A stretch of DNA of 64,000 nucleotides, taken from Escarpia spicata (lineage: Eukaryota > Annelida > Polychaeta > Sabellida > Siboglinidae). The notes below the pieces were generated by a model. That model was not told the DNA's origin, did not search any database, and saw only the letters and a program-made list of their open reading frames with translations. The stretch is from contig OZ023216.1 of NCBI GenBank assembly GCA_963995525.1, positions 54,691,611 to 54,755,610 of the forward strand. The letters are read 5' to 3'. This document shows positions 1 to 11,985 of this stretch, in pieces. Position 1 is the first letter of the stretch. Each line of letters opens with the position of its first letter. The position numbers and the translations under genes were made by a program.

Positions 1-75
1 TAACCATTGTAAAGCGCCCCAGAACAATTATTTGGATGGGGCGCTATATAAGAAAGAAATAATAATTATTTTTAT
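1..75 (+). mobile_element. 3' tail of an L2/CR1-like LINE
   Basis: The tail reads TGTAAAGCGCCCC, a short loop, then GGGGCGCTATATAAG followed by AT-rich simple sequence. The two GC-rich arms can pair. The same tail ends the LINE at 7029-8850 and recurs at about 28,125, so this is the 3' end of a copy whose body lies left of the window. Confidence 0.7.
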
Positions 76-1655
76 TATTATATGGGCCATCATGATACGT
101 TGGGTATACTAGGTGAAATATATAGGCATAACACCTATCACATAACGAATGCCGACCGGCAAGGCGCCGAGAGTGTAACCGGAACTATTTATTGAATAAG
201 TAGGTCATCAACGTAACAATGAGTGCATCACACAACATATTCCATTGATGTCACATCGAACGAACGAACCCTCAATTCACAATGCGCCGTCCTATCAAGA
301 TTTCTTGTTCAAACTGACCGTTTGGATGTAGAGAGAGTATGTTCAATAACTTACACTTTAATTTGCCTAACGATGAAAAGTTATAGTACGCCATACAACA
401 CAGAGGAATTCATTTACAGTTTTAGTGGTACTATTCTTATCAAAAGCGTCGCGTAAGTTGAACGCCAGATGTGCCGCAGAGGTAGACATCCGGGGGGCTG
501 GTGATGTACTGTGGTAGAGATCCGTGAGCGGGTGATACACTTTAAGAACATAGCGGTCGTGCATACACTACGAATTGTGGACTGTAAATTGATTCGATCT
601 ACAATTTAACAACTTACAAGCGTCAGAAGGTTTGTCGTTTGCGTCATTTTTATCGTTAGCTTGACGCAATTATCTATAAGGTAGATTTCTTTTGACCTAG
701 AGTCAAACCACTAAATGGAATTGATACTACCTAACCATGCAGCGCCACTCTACGTTTAGACCAATGTTTCTCGAACACCTTACGTATGACTATACTTTGT
801 TCAAGAGCAACTTTAATAAACGTTTAAAACTGCAGCCAATGTATATGAAGCATTCTCCTTTGTATGGTGTATGTTTGACAACGTTTGCGGCAGTAGTTCA
901 TCGTGCAGAAATTACCGCACACAACCACTTTCGCCCGCGCACGCACGAACGCACGCACGCACGCACGCACGCACGTACGTACGTATATATGCGTGTGTTC
1001 AGCGGGCGAGTCAAGGCGGTCTCGCGGTAGCAGTGATCGGTAGTGAGGATACAATCCGAACGCGACGAGGTGGCAGCGGTCGGACGGCGGCGCGACGGAA
1101 GTGACGTGGTTGCCGACGGTAATGGGAAGCCGCTCGAGAGAGGGACAGAAGTAGCGTAAGCACAGCTTTGGTTCGAAGTCCTTACGGTTCTGCTTCGTGA
1201 GGTATTGCTGTCGCGAGTGGAAACTATAGGAAGAAACAAGATAGCCCACGAAACATACGATGTCCTACTCAAAATAGATAATTCCGCAAGGAATAAGTAA
1301 TAAATATAGCAAACGATGTCACGATGTGTTTCACTTATGGAAGGAGTTTGAAAGCTGACATGAAACGGTGGTAGCTAGGCAATGACAGAATGCTAGAGCT
1401 GTCTCATAACTTGATATATTCACACGATGCACACATTAATATCAGTGCTGGTGTGTAACTCAAAGAGCCCGATAATTCCTGGACCTCACCTGGAAGTAGA
1501 GGGCAATGATTTGATGAGCATGCCCAGCTCGCATTGGGTCCGCGCCCTAGCGGAGAAGCAGCAACACGGCGGGGGCGTTGATGGAGTTACAGGCGAAGAG
1601 TAGTGGGGTTCTAACCCTACTCAAGTTAACATCGCTATTCGATACGTCTGAGGGA
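76..1655. other. No gene seen; CpG-richer patch inside
   Basis: I see no supported coding region. The stretch 935-1220 is richer in CpG than its surroundings and starts in an ACGC microsatellite. Open frames there on both strands are explained by base composition and resemble no family I know. Confidence 0.5.
935..986. repeat. ACGC/ACGT microsatellite
   Basis: Tandem ACGC units turn into ACGT and then TATA at the right edge. The open frames that cross it encode only Thr-His-Ala-Arg type repeats. Confidence 0.9.
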
Positions 1656-2084
1656 ACTTTGCCGTCGGGTCAGTAACTTTTCTGAGTTACTGGTCCGTGT
1701 GACTGCCTACTTTTCCGGGGACATTACACCGTTTTACAACAGTATACATCAGCTTGTCGTCAAAACTGGCCACCAGAAGTCGCTGTTTGCAACAAAAATC
1801 TGTTAATAAAAATGCGTTTTTACGCTCAGTATAGCCCAATTTCCTTTGTCGTGGGACGGACGCTCACGAAACGCGCACGTTATAGTTACTTTTATAGTTG
1901 AATAAGCTCCTGAAATGAACGTACGGTAACTTACTCACTATCCAAATAGACTATGCACTTCGTATTATTGGAAAACGCCGCCAATGCCAAAATCTGCCGG
2001 GTAAACTGTTAGAAAAATGCGGAAAATTCTGACAAGCGTCATCGACATTTCCGTGAGACCTGGCTGCAGAATCCACGAATGGAA
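1656..2084 (-). mobile_element. Repeat R, uninterrupted copy (inverted)
   Basis: This ~429-bp block is the reverse complement of three separated blocks at 6894-7028, 8851-8909 and 17427-17659, whose lengths add up to 427 bp. It therefore shows the pre-insertion state of a locus later split by LINEs. I see no terminal inverted repeats and no target-site duplication at either copy, and no coding signal. It may be a non-autonomous element or part of a larger repeat. Confidence 0.8.
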
Positions 2085-2329
2085 CACTGGAAAATGTTTC
2101 TGAAAACCTCAAGAAATCCAGATGCGTGTACATGAATACACACAAATTATATTCAGAGAACAAAACAACATACATAGACATTAAAATAGTTTTACACTGC
2201 ATTAGTGTTTTAATGAAATGCTTATAGGTATCAAAATGTGCACGACTAACTCTGTAATTACTTGTTCAATTCGTCTCCTAGTAGTCCTGTATAACATGAT
2301 TATTTTCAGCATAATTATAATTATATTAC

Positions 2330-2620
2330 TCTCATGAGCATCTATCGTACATGTAACATAGCGGAAGTACATTTAACAGGGAACATTGTGTATAATAAGT
2401 ATAATGCCCCCTTGATATAAGGTATACTTATAAATACATGAATCTAGCTAATCAGCATAATTGAGGAAAACTTCCATATAACGTAATTATAATCTGCATC
2501 ACCATATGAATATCCTTCTGTCATGAGCATTGGTCGTATACGTAACATAACAGATATGCATTTTATCATTGCGAATAATAATTATAATGAACCCTTCCGT
2601 ACATACGTGAATCTTTAGAG
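2330..2620. repeat. Diverged ~190-bp tandem duplication
   Basis: Two blocks, about 2330-2450 and 2517-2615, share an order of words: TCATGAGCAT, then a CGTAxxxGTAACATA core, then ATAATGxxCCCTT, then ACATxxxTGAATCT. The rest of 2085-2628 shows nothing recognisable. Confidence 0.55.
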
Positions 2621-2628
2621 CCCAAGAA

Positions 2629-2947
2629 GGTAAGTCCTTATATATTGCAGTACCCAGTCCTTTGGACTGCTCAAAGCGCTTTATCCTTTACTCCTGACAG
2701 TCTTGTTTAATCGAATACCATCGATACATCTCTATGGGAAGCATTCAGCCACTCTACATTTAATGCGCGAATATTAACCGTACACAAATATCCATTACTG
2801 TCTATACCCAGGTAGTCAGCCATATAGCTGAGAGAACTGGAGCAACATAGAGTGAGCGAACTTGCCCAGGTTCGACACGGCAGCACAGGATTCGAAACCG
2901 ATCGAGTTCTCGCGATTGATAGTCCTATGCCACTACGCTCCACACAA
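2629..2947 (-). mobile_element. tRNA-derived SINE, near full length
   Basis: Read on the minus strand it has a tRNA-like head with a box B close to GGTTTCGAATCC, a central body with a GAxTACCTGGGTATAGACAG block, and a tail AAAGCGCTTTGAGCAGTCC ending in ATATATAAGGACTT. The tail resembles the hairpin tail of the L2/CR1-like LINEs here, so these SINEs could borrow their partner's machinery. Five other copies lie in the window. Confidence 0.8.
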
Positions 2948-3084
2948 AAACTTAATTGACGTAAAATCGCTGTATTACGTTGTCATTAATATCACATGTA
3001 ATTGACGATCATTGACGTAACTCTAGACTTTGTTTGAACACTCTGTTTCGCGGGTTGACGTGCTAGGATAGGTGCGAGTGATGT

Positions 3085-3604
3085 GTTTGCATGAAGTCTC
3101 ATCATTCGAATTTCCGATTCTTCAAGGACGGTTGGAAGTATCTCCATCAGCTTGTATCGAATGATGTATCAACTGTTCGGCTCATGTCTACGCGAAGAAT
3201 CTCGACTGCGAAGCGATATTTCTGTGCCTTGGCACACAACCACCGGTATCCGAACACTACGTCAGCCGTACTTCGACCATGGAATCCACTTTGATCAGGC
3301 GAAAGGAGCTTATCGACTTTCGATGCAATTCGAGAGGAAATCACAAGCGACGGCGTTTTGCGTTTTCACTGACCCTTGCACTAAACTCGACCGGATCTGT
3401 GATTAGTCGACTTTCTTCTTCATGTATCGTGGCCTGACCGTAATGTTTACGAGATAACATCCTGCCTGCGCGGAACATCTTGGCCCCATTTGTCATCTTT
3501 TGACTTTCGCTACTATTTAGAACTGTCCGTGCATATGATCTCGAACACGTGAGAAGACATTTGTGTGTCCTCCAATAGGTAGGCTTACACATTCTTATTT
3601 TCAT
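3085..3604 (-). pseudogene. Decayed non-LTR reverse transcriptase fragment
   Basis: Two overlapping minus-strand frames carry consecutive parts of a LINE reverse transcriptase. The upstream frame ends in RLITDPVEFSARVSEN. The next reads SPDQSGF, then GRSTADVVFGYRWLCAKAQ, then the motif A region with VDMSR, then KLMEILPTVLEESEIRMMRL in a further frame. The family normally has an IDMSRAFDTI-like motif A, so the Asp is kept but the context is damaged. The catalytic YADD region and both ends are missing and at least two frameshifts are present. I read it as a relic of a LINE family different from the others in the window; the clade is not resolved. Confidence 0.65.
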
Positions 3605-3684
3605 AATGTTAGGCTACAGGAAAGATAATATCATGAAGTTGCATAATAATATCATAGGCGAGGTAGGTGGGCTTAGCCGGCGCT

Positions 3685-3960
3685 TCAGCACCACTCCGCC
3701 TCCGCCGTTGTCGGGTCATATTTTTTGGCGACCTTCAACATATTTTGAAGCTTACGACAAACCTCCAGTTGCATCCCCTTGATGTTCGCCAAAATACACT
3801 CCGTCAGGCTCACCAAAAACCTCGACCTGTACCCACCCTTTAGGATCGCCAATAAAAGACATTCAGGCTCTCCAAAAACATCGATTTGCACTCCTCTTGA
3901 GGTTCGCCAAAAAGTACCTTCAGTTTCAACACAAACTACAAATTGCACCGATAAATGCAC
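3685..3960. repeat. Short ~60-bp tandem repeat with an open minus frame
   Basis: Units built on GTTCGCCAAAA / GGATCGCCAATAA recur about every 60 bp (near 3783, 3843, 3902). Because the period is close to a multiple of three, the minus strand stays open for 91 codons with a repeated ~20-residue pattern. No known domain is visible, so I treat it as repeat DNA and not as a gene. Confidence 0.45.
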
Positions 3961-4094
3961 ACACCTTCACTCTATATTGGGGGCTAAATTATCTTCACCC
4001 CCAACAAATTATGTTGTGCGTACGTGCTACCTATGTATGTTTGTTGCCCAATATAGCAACCCCGAATAGGTTGTCCGGGAGGGGTTCGTCTTGT

Positions 4095-4360
4095 AGCGAG
4101 GTGGCGCAGTGTCTAGAGCACCGGACTCTCTATCGATATTACACGGGATCGAATTCTGTGCTCCCGTGTCGAACTTTGTATAAATGAGTACCTGTTGGAT
4201 ATTTGTGTGTGAATAGCCTTCGCGCATTAACTGCAGTGTGGCTGAATTCTTCACCGAGAAGTCGAGATGGTGTTCGATTGAAGAGGTCTACCAGGGAATA
4301 AAGTGAAAAGTGCTTTGAGCTGTCATGAGGACTGAATACATTGCTATATGAGAACTTGCA
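4095..4360 (+). mobile_element. tRNA-derived SINE
   Basis: The head has a box A-like TGGCGCAGTGT and a box B-like GGATCGAATTC. The body has AATGAGTACCTG and the tail AAGTGCTTTGAGCTGTC ends in GCTATATGAGAACTT. Same family as 2629-2947 and 56265-56510. Confidence 0.8.
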
Positions 4361-4901
4361 TTTATAGTTACCTTTTTTTACAAGGGCAGAGGAATAAAAA
4401 GGGCTTCAAAAAAAATTCCCGGTCAAAAAGTACGCCCGCTCTCAAAGGAAGTCTATACTCACACCATGCAACGACTCTGCATCTTGTTAAATAATCATTG
4501 TTCGGTGAGTAAGGCGTACATTTCGATTGGGAATTCGTTTTACGTGGGATTCGAAAACAATGGTGCTTGTCCGACCCCCAAAATATCACCTTTACATTTA
4601 TATGTATGAATTATGTACACATTTCACTGTAGAGCTCACAGTAATAATTTATAGCCATACAGTTGGAAAACGAAGTTGGCTGCGTATTCAAGCGGGGCGT
4701 CCCGAATCCCCCACCCCCAATTACAGACCTGTAGGCCTGCAATAGTTATAATAGAGTGGAAATATTTTTTATAATTTTGTTGTTGGTTCTGGTGAAAATC
4801 AAGGGTAGTGCAGGTATATAGGCTCACAGCAAATCTGCAACAATATTTGCTCTCGTCATCCGAATAGAAACGGGTGAGCTGCAATTAATTGTTGATTCAA
4901 A
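4361..4901. other. No gene seen
   Basis: Intergenic sequence with no recognisable coding, repeat or regulatory signal. Confidence 0.5.
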
Positions 4902-5064
4902 ACAATCTCCAACACTACCCCCCACCATTGAGACCGCGAACAATCTCCAACACTACCCCCCACCAATGACACCGCGAACAATCTCCAACACTACCCCCAC
5001 CGTTGACATCGGGAACAATCTCCAACACTACCCCTCACCGTTCACACCGCGAACAATCTCCAAT
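4902..5064. repeat. 38-bp minisatellite, about 4.4 units
   Basis: Each unit runs ACAATCTCCAACACTACCCC, then CCACCxxTGAxACCGCGA. There are four complete units and one partial unit, differing at a few bases and by one C. No spacer diversity is present, so this is a minisatellite and not an array of a defence system. Confidence 0.92.
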
Positions 5065-6733
5065 AATACTGGTGAAAGTGGTATGCTATCCACACACTTT
5101 CTATTAGTCACTTACGTGAAATTAATCGGTCAATGGAATTTAGTGATAGTACAATAACATTAATTTTACCCGTGGTAAAACCGGGTATTTATATAATACG
5201 ATATTATAAATACGTTAACTTGGCATCATTTAAGTTCATCTCCTAACTCGCAACGTTCTATGTCCACTCGCGTCTTTAGATCGTTGGCCTCTATAAACTA
5301 CCATTTCAATTGGTCACATATTAAACAACGATAGTTATTTAGAGTGATTTATGTACATGTTTGCAATAGTTTCTGCTTTCCTAGAAGACTCTTCTCATGC
5401 CTGAGAGAATTCAATGATGATCACCTCACACATTGCTTCAATGTAAACAAGTAGATGATCAACATACTGTGATGGTAATAACCAGTGTTCGACGTTTACC
5501 TCAGAAAGGTGCTAGTCATCCGGACCAGAAACTTGAAAGAGTTACTTGTCAGGCTGCAAAGCTACTGGTCCGCATTTTAGCAGTGGCACAATGCGCGAGG
5601 GCAAACTACCTGCTAAACAATAGGCCTTAAAGAAAAAGTACACAGTTCTAGTTATTTCCATCGCTCGGCGACGTTCTATTAACTGACTAGTCTGTATTAT
5701 TGTGGTTAAAATGTAATGGTCTTATGAGGTCCCATTCAATTAGTCAGCCGTTTTCAGAACATTATTGCCAAACCGACCTTTATATGCTGGCACTGAGGGT
5801 GGTCACTGCCAGGGTGCTTGTCGCCCTCAGTGGTTATTTTAAGACCCAAATTGAGAGGAGACCGACATTAACGTGATCTCTGAGTCACGAAGGATGCACA
5901 GTCCCCAATGTTGAGAGCCAGGTTTTTACACCAAGCATCATGCCTTTCCAGTCTGGGTTTCGCTCCTGGTCCAGTGATAATAATTAAATACATATGTCAG
6001 ATAGGGGTTATGCTGCTGATGTATACGCCTGTAAACTGATTGAATATATTACTAGCTGATAATTAACCTTATTTCTATACATTCACTAAAATAATTATGA
6101 ACAACAGAGATTTGGAAAAACGTTCCTCAATTCGATTTAATTGAAACATGTGGCACAAACTGGCAGTCGACCATTCATTAGCCATCTGTGAGCAAAGATC
6201 CTTACGAATCACATTCATGGCCTGCAGCAACAGCAGAGAAATCACCACTGCAAGTCATGTCACAGTCGCTGTCTTCAGCACGACCGGGTGGGTTAACTCC
6301 ATCACTTGGTCCAGCAGGAGTGGCTTCCAACTGGTCCATGTCTTCTTCTCCTTGGTTTTCATCAAGTGTTTCGACCAGAACCCAAAGAGCCACACAGTGG
6401 CGCGGGAATGAAATTCATATTGGGGGTCTACCAGAGCTTCAGCACCACTCAAAAAATGTCGTCGCCGCGCCGCTGTAACTTCAGCTCCTCCGCTGTCTCG
6501 GCCGAATACGGGGGTGAGGCAGTGCTGTTGAAAAAAATTTCCGTCGCGCCGCTGCTGTCAATTTACCTTCTCCAGCTTCTCTCTGCTGTCTCGGCTGAAA
6601 TGTTGACATCCGAAGGGGGTGCTTTGGACAATCTGTTTGCCGCCGCGCCGCCTATTACTGGGAGGGGGGCACAAAACCATATATCTGCCCTACAATTGCA
6701 CACACCATTCACAGTCGACAAAATACATAATTA
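5065..6733. other. No supported gene
   Basis: The stretch 6202-6393 has an acidic 63-codon minus-strand frame (rich in Asp, Glu, Gly) that looks protein-like but lacks splice signals or a known domain. Between 6430 and 6680 there are repeated GCCGCGCCGC words also hinted at near 3690. I see nothing else. Confidence 0.4.
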
Positions 6734-6734
6734 T

Positions 6735-6835
6735 TAATACGTTAACAAACATTCACGCTTACATTTCATGGAAGACAGAACCATATGTCTGCCCCCCGGA
6801 GAAATTCCCCCTGCCCCCTTTTCCCGCGCCCATGG
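6735..6835 (+). repeat. Dispersed repeat S, copy 1
   Basis: The words ACAAACATTCACGCT, ACATTTxATG, CAGAAC, TATGTCTG and CCCCC, then AAATTCC, GCCCCC and CGCGCCxATGG recur in the same order at 55255-55385. The family is unknown. Confidence 0.55.
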
Positions 6836-7028
6836 AGCCACCTTCTTCTGGGTCCTGGTCATGTGTGGTCTTCGTGCCTTCTTATATGAAGACTTCCATT
6901 CGTGGATTCTGCAGCCAGGTCTCACGGAAATGTCGATAACGCTTGTCAGAGTTTTCCGCATTTTTCTAACAGTTTCCCCGGCAGATTTTGGCTTTGGCGG
7001 TGTTTTCCAATAACTACAAAGTGCATAG

Positions 7029-8850
7029 GCATTCAGTGGTGTGCCACTAGTCTGCTTTGAGACAGTCACTGAATCGGACGTTGAACAATTAATTGCATCC
7101 GTTCCGGTTAAGTCGTGTGAATTAGATCCAGTACCGACGTGGCTGCTAAAACAATGTTCGCATGAGTTAGTTCCACTAATCACCGCTACGATAAATGCGT
7201 CTCTCATCTCAACAAATGTACCTGCTGACTTCAAGCATGCAATCGTTAAACCACTCCTGAAAAAACCTACTCTGGATAAAGACATTTTTAGCAACTACCG
7301 GCCAGTGTCAAACTTGCCATTTGTGTCGAAATTAGTTGAGAAAGTCGTTGCAAAACAAATTGGCACGCACGTTGATGAACATGCTCTGCACGACCCTTTT
7401 CAGTCTGCGTACCGTCGTGGCCACTCCACAGAAACAGCTCTACTCCGTGTCAAGATACAACAAGTCTCGTGATGTTTGATTTGTCGTCCGCGTTTGATAC
7501 AGTCGATCATGAGTTGTTGATGACTCGACTTGAACACTCATTCGGTATCACCGATAAGGCGCTTGCGTGGCTGAAATCATACATTAGCGAACGGCATCAG
7601 AAAGTGGGCAATGCCGAGTCGGTTGAGTCAATCTTGGCGTGTGGCGTCCCCCAAGGGTCGGTGTTGGGCCCTACTTTGTATTGCATGTACACCAAACCTA
7701 TCGGAGATATTGTTGCTAAACACGGCATGGAGCATCACTGTTATGCTGATGACATTCAAATCTACCTCACGGTTGAACGAGATGAATCAATTGTGGCGAC
7801 ACTGGCTAAGGTGGAATTGTGTGTTGCGGAAGTGGCTGCATGGTTGACTAGAAACCAGTTAACACTGAACACAGAGAAATCCGAGGCGATCGTTTTTTCT
7901 CCAGCGAAGAAACGCGGCAGTCTGCCAGCCAATGTATACATCACAGTAGCCGGCCATCGAATTCATCCATCATCGTGCGTGGGCAGTTTGGGTGTGCTAT
8001 TTGATAGCAACCTGAAAATGGAACAGCAGATTGCCAACATTGTGAAAAGCTGCTACTATCATATTAGAAACATTGGGCGAATTCGGCCACATCTGACGGA
8101 AGAATCATGCAAGACACTTGTTCACGCACTAGTGACATCCCGTTTAGATTATGGGAATGCACTTCTTTATGGTCTCCCACACACGGTGATGCAACGTCTA
8201 CAAAGGGTGCAGAACTGTGCCGCTTGCCTAATTACTCGTACGAGGAAATACGAACACATCACGCCCGTGTTGCAGCTTTTACACTGGCTACCCGTTCATT
8301 TGAGACCGATCTACAAAGTGCAGGTGTTTACGTATCGTGCCTTGAATGGTCTAGCGCCGGACTACATAATTGAGTTAATTGGCTACCGTCCCATCAACAG
8401 AACTCTACGATCTACCTCGCAACCTTGCCTTTTGTTCGTACCGGCCTCACAAACTGTTACTCATGGTGATCACCGTTTCGCGGTTTGCTCGGCGGTTCTA
8501 TGGAACAATTTGCCTCCTACACTCAGGACAGCAACATCATTACAAGTGTTTAAAACACTTTTGAAGACTGACCTTTTTAAACAAGCGTTTTTATAATTCA
8601 CCGACGAGGTCATTTTATGTAATGTATTTATAGTAGTTTTTTTAAAGAATGTCTTAATTTATTTAAACGTTTTTTTAATGATCTCTCTTTTTTTAGTAAC
8701 TATGTTTAAGATAATGTTATATTTTTTACATAGCTATTTCTTAGTTAGCATTTCTTTTTATGTAAAATACTATTATATACGTGTGCATGTATGTAAAGCG
8801 CCCGATGGCAATTTTAATTGATTGGGCGCTATATAAGTACTTTTATTTAT
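7029..8850 (+). mobile_element. LINE-1: 5'-truncated L2/CR1-like LINE
   Basis: The element starts inside the reverse transcriptase region and ends in the tail TGTAAAGCGCCC, loop, GGGCGCTATATAAGT and short ATTT-type repeats. The endonuclease is absent, as expected for 5' truncation during target-primed reverse transcription. The left junction is fixed by repeat R (GTGCATAG at 7021-7028) and the right by TATTTGGATAG. No clear target-site duplication is visible; two bases of R appear lost. Confidence 0.85.
7041..8596 (+). pseudogene. LINE-1 reverse transcriptase, frameshifted
   Basis: The first frame (7041-7472) carries SCELDPVPTWLLKQC, a NYRPVSNLPFVSKLVEK block and STETALLRV. The second frame (7469-8596) carries FDLSSAFDTVDHELL (motif A with its Asp), CGVPQGSVLGP, and CYADDIQIY with both catalytic Asp residues. 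It then has the C-terminal region typical of CR1/L2 polymerases (LVTSRLDYGNALLYG, LQLLHWLPV, WNNLPPTLR). The frame changes at about 7470, where a short stretch before FDLSSAF is lost. The second frame alone is open for 375 codons. The product would copy LINE RNA at a nicked target, but this copy lacks endonuclease and has a broken frame. Confidence 0.85.
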
Positions 8851-9231
8851 TATTTGGATAGTGAGTAAGTTACCGTATGTTCATTTCAGGAGCTTATTCA
8901 ACTATAAAACGAACACCAAACCGAGGTTGTAGCGCTGCGGTGTGTGGCTGCTCCCGGCCTGTCTATAATCTCTATTTATCAACGTTTGAAATCCTGGATT
9001 ATCTTCGTGCTGTGTATTGTAAGTCGTGAACATACAATACGTACACATGGAAGGTCTGTGGCTGTATATATATATATATTTAATCACACGTTTTAAAGTG
9101 ACTTTTAAAACTGCCCTTTATTCTAGGGCGTGGCTGCTACTATCAACCTGTTTGAACTACACATGTCTGCGCTGCCAAGCTGCGCTCACCGTACCAGAAC
9201 ATTGCCTGCTTGTGGTAGTGTCTGCTGAAGC

Positions 9232-11827
9232 ATGTCGCTGTCCAGAACATTGTTGGTGAATCTACGGAAATGCGTGCAGCCGCCTAGTCAACCGTGGACG
9301 GAAACAATTGAGAGACTGCATTTGTGTCGGCGACCAACGAGGCGGGGCACAACAGCCGGGATAAGACGACGGTCCAGACCAATAACCAACGTGGCCAGCA
9401 GATGGTGCCGCCAGGTCAATTCTGTTTATAAACAAACTGGTGTTAACAGTGCCAACTTGATCGCACTGACCTCGATGGGCTCGGGTAATGGGTCTTCCAC
9501 TGCGCGAAGCTCCTCTCATCTTTGTGCGATGTTCGCCCTGATTAACGCAAGATCCATTCGCAAACAGGCGCTACTAGTGCGCGACTACATCGACGAGCAT
9601 GAACTGGACGTCGTCGCCTTAACGGAAACTTGGCTGGCAGAAGGCGAAACGATTGTCGAATCCAACTGTGCGATGAGGATTTCACGTTCGTTCACCAGCC
9701 GCGCAGTGGGGCCCGTCGTGGAGGTGGTGTAGGAGTACTATTTCGAAAGACATTGCAGCTAGTTTCACGTGCTGACATTGATACTCATGCTAGTGAGACT
9801 TGCTGCGTTATTCTGCGTAATATCCGTATTGGTTGCACCATTCGCGTGATCGATGTCTACCGACCGCCAACGTCCAACTTCCGCTCCTTCCTAGATGACG
9901 TTGGGAAGGTTTTACTCATCGCCGCGGCCCACCCTGCAGAGACTGTCGTGGTGATTTCAACACACGATATGGTGATTCCACATGCGCCGAAGCAATGAAC
10001 TTGGCTGATTTACTGGAGACTCATGGCTTTGTACAACATGTGCAAAGTGCAACACATGAGCGCGGCAACATCCTGGACCTGGTTATCACGTCGGGAACAT
10101 ATCACGTCATAGCCACAACAGTTGAGCCAAAAACTCTTCTCACTGATCACCGTGTTATTGAATGCGGATTACGCCAACCTAAACCAGAGCGTATGACGCG
10201 ACGCGTCCAATACCGCAAGTACTCAGCCATTGACGGCAGCCGTTTTACCGCAGATCTCGTGGCATCACATCTTAACGTTCCTGAACAAAATCCTGAAGTT
10301 ATCCTCACTCGATACGATGGATGCATACGTAGCATCGTTAACGCTCATGCCCCAGTAATCTCGCGGACTATCACGGCTAGGCCGAAGACACCGTGGCATA
10401 CAAGCGAGTTAACTGACGAGAAGCGGGCATTACGTCGTGCTGAGCGAAACTGGCGACAAACTGGACTGACTGTACATCGTCAAATATACACCGGTTTGCG
10501 CAACGCGTTCCGAAAATCACTTAGAACTGCACGATCGCATTATTACCGTACTGAGATGACAAGTGCCGGTGGCAACATCCGACGTGTCTACCAGATCGCA
10601 AACACACTACTTGGTCGAGCTGGAGACCGACCGCTACCCGAGGACGCTACACAAGCTACTGTTGCAGCGAAATTCCAGAAGAGTTTCTCCGAGAAGATCG
10701 ATGCGTTGCGCCGCAATATGACTCAATCGTCAACCGAAGACGTAGTGACGAATGTGGCTGCACGTTTAGTATGTTTCGAAGCTGCTTCACCGGCAGACGT
10801 GAAGAACATAATTTTAGCATCTGCTACCAAGTCATGCGAACTGGACCCGCTGCCAACGTCACTCCTTCAACAGAACATTAAAGTGCAATGTCCAGTTATT
10901 ACACGCATAATTAATGCGTCGCTCTCCACTGCCTTAGTCCCACAGTCGATGAAACACGCCATTGTAACGCCTGTACTGAAACAACGAGGTGCTGATGTCA
11001 ATGTGCTGTCTAACTTCCGCCCAATATCGAACATTTCGTTTGTGGCGAAGACAATGGAGCGCTTCGTCTCAAGACAACTGCAACGCTTCCTGAACGAGAA
11101 TGGCATACTTGGCGTCTACCAGAGTGCCTACCGACCACGCCACAGTGCGGAGACAGCACTCTTACGCATTCGCAGTGATGTGGCGCAAGCGATTGATGCT
11201 CGTCGTGGAGTACTTCTTGTGCTTCTCGATTTAACAGCAGCCTTCGACACAATAAATCACGATATCTTACTACGGAGACTATTTGGCTATGGCATATGCG
11301 GCGAAGCGCATGCGTGGTTGGCGTCATACCTATATGGTCGTACCTCAGCCGTGCGTGTCGGGAAAGAAGTGTCTGGGTGTACCGTGATGAGATCCGGAGT
11401 ACCACAGGGGTCGGTTCTTGGGCCGGTGCTCTTCAACGCCTACATTGCGTCTCTAACGAATTTACTCAACCGACACGACGTACAACACCATCTGTACGCC
11501 GATGATACGCAGTTATACGTAGATTTTCCACCGTTTGAGCATACAAATGCTCTCATCAGAATGGAGGCTTGCATCAGTGAAGTTAAAACGTGGCTCTATG
11601 ACAACGGACTGGTTCTCAACGAGAGCAAAACGGAAGCAATTGTTATACGTTCATCGAGCTTGCGTAGACCAATACTCATTGATCATGTCGACATATGCGG
11701 ACAATATGTAGCGACATCGACCATCGTCCGTGACCTTGGTGTTGCAATCGATGCTGATTTATCGATGGCGACGCAGGTTGCAAATGTATGTCGAAGTGCT
11801 TACTACCATCTCTCGAGAATTGCTCGT
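9232..11827 (+). pseudogene. LINE-2 endonuclease and reverse transcriptase
   Basis: An APE-type endonuclease is visible across three frames: INARSIRKQALLV and LTETWL in the first, RSGARRGGGVGVLF in the second, and GDFNTRYGDST leading into a long third frame. At least two frameshifts lie between about 9650 and 9965. The third frame is open from about 9965 and carries the linker, SCELDPLPTSLL, SNFRPISNISFVAK, LDLTAAFDTINHDIL, SGVPQGSVLGP and HLYADDTQLY, so the polymerase motifs are intact up to the gypsy insertion. Some basic sequence precedes the endonuclease from 9232; I see no clear zinc finger there. The apparent 664-codon frame runs on into LTR sequence and ends there by chance. Confidence 0.85.
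11823..11827. repeat. 5-bp target-site duplication, left
   Basis: CTCGT directly precedes the left LTR and is repeated directly after the right LTR (16471-16475). A 5-bp duplication is usual for Ty3/gypsy integrases. Confidence 0.93.
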
Positions 11828-11964
11828 TGTCACATAATTCGTTCTTTATTACTGACAAATTACAATACATCACTGAATTACACCCACGTCGTCCTGACTC
11901 TCGCTGTAGTGTCTCACGACAGGATGTCCGCAAGAAATTACGCAACAGAAACGAAAACACGACA
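11828..11964 (-). repeat. 3' LTR of the gypsy element
   Basis: 137 bp, starting TGTCGTGTTTTCG and ending ATGTGACA on the element's strand. Read base by base it matches the LTR at 16334-16470 with no difference. It is short for an LTR. Confidence 0.95.
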
Positions 11965-11976
11965 ATCCTTCCCCAC
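11965..11976 (-). promoter_or_regulatory. Polypurine tract
   Basis: On the minus strand GTGGGGAAGGAT abuts the 3' LTR. This is where plus-strand DNA synthesis would start during reverse transcription. Confidence 0.75.
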
Positions 11977-11985
11977 AGTTTCGAG

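Noticed and set aside
824..1272. Overlapping Arg/Ala-rich open frames of 97-141 codons
   Set aside because: They cross the ACGC repeat and show no domain, splice site or start context.
3685..3960. A repeat-containing small gene
   Set aside because: Explained by a ~60-bp DNA repeat whose period preserves the frame; no start or splice context.
4902..5064. 38-bp repeats as a CRISPR array
   Set aside because: Head-to-tail units with no spacers; a minisatellite.
6202..6393. Acidic 63-codon minus frame as an exon
   Set aside because: Protein-like composition but no splice sites or family; left as unsupported.
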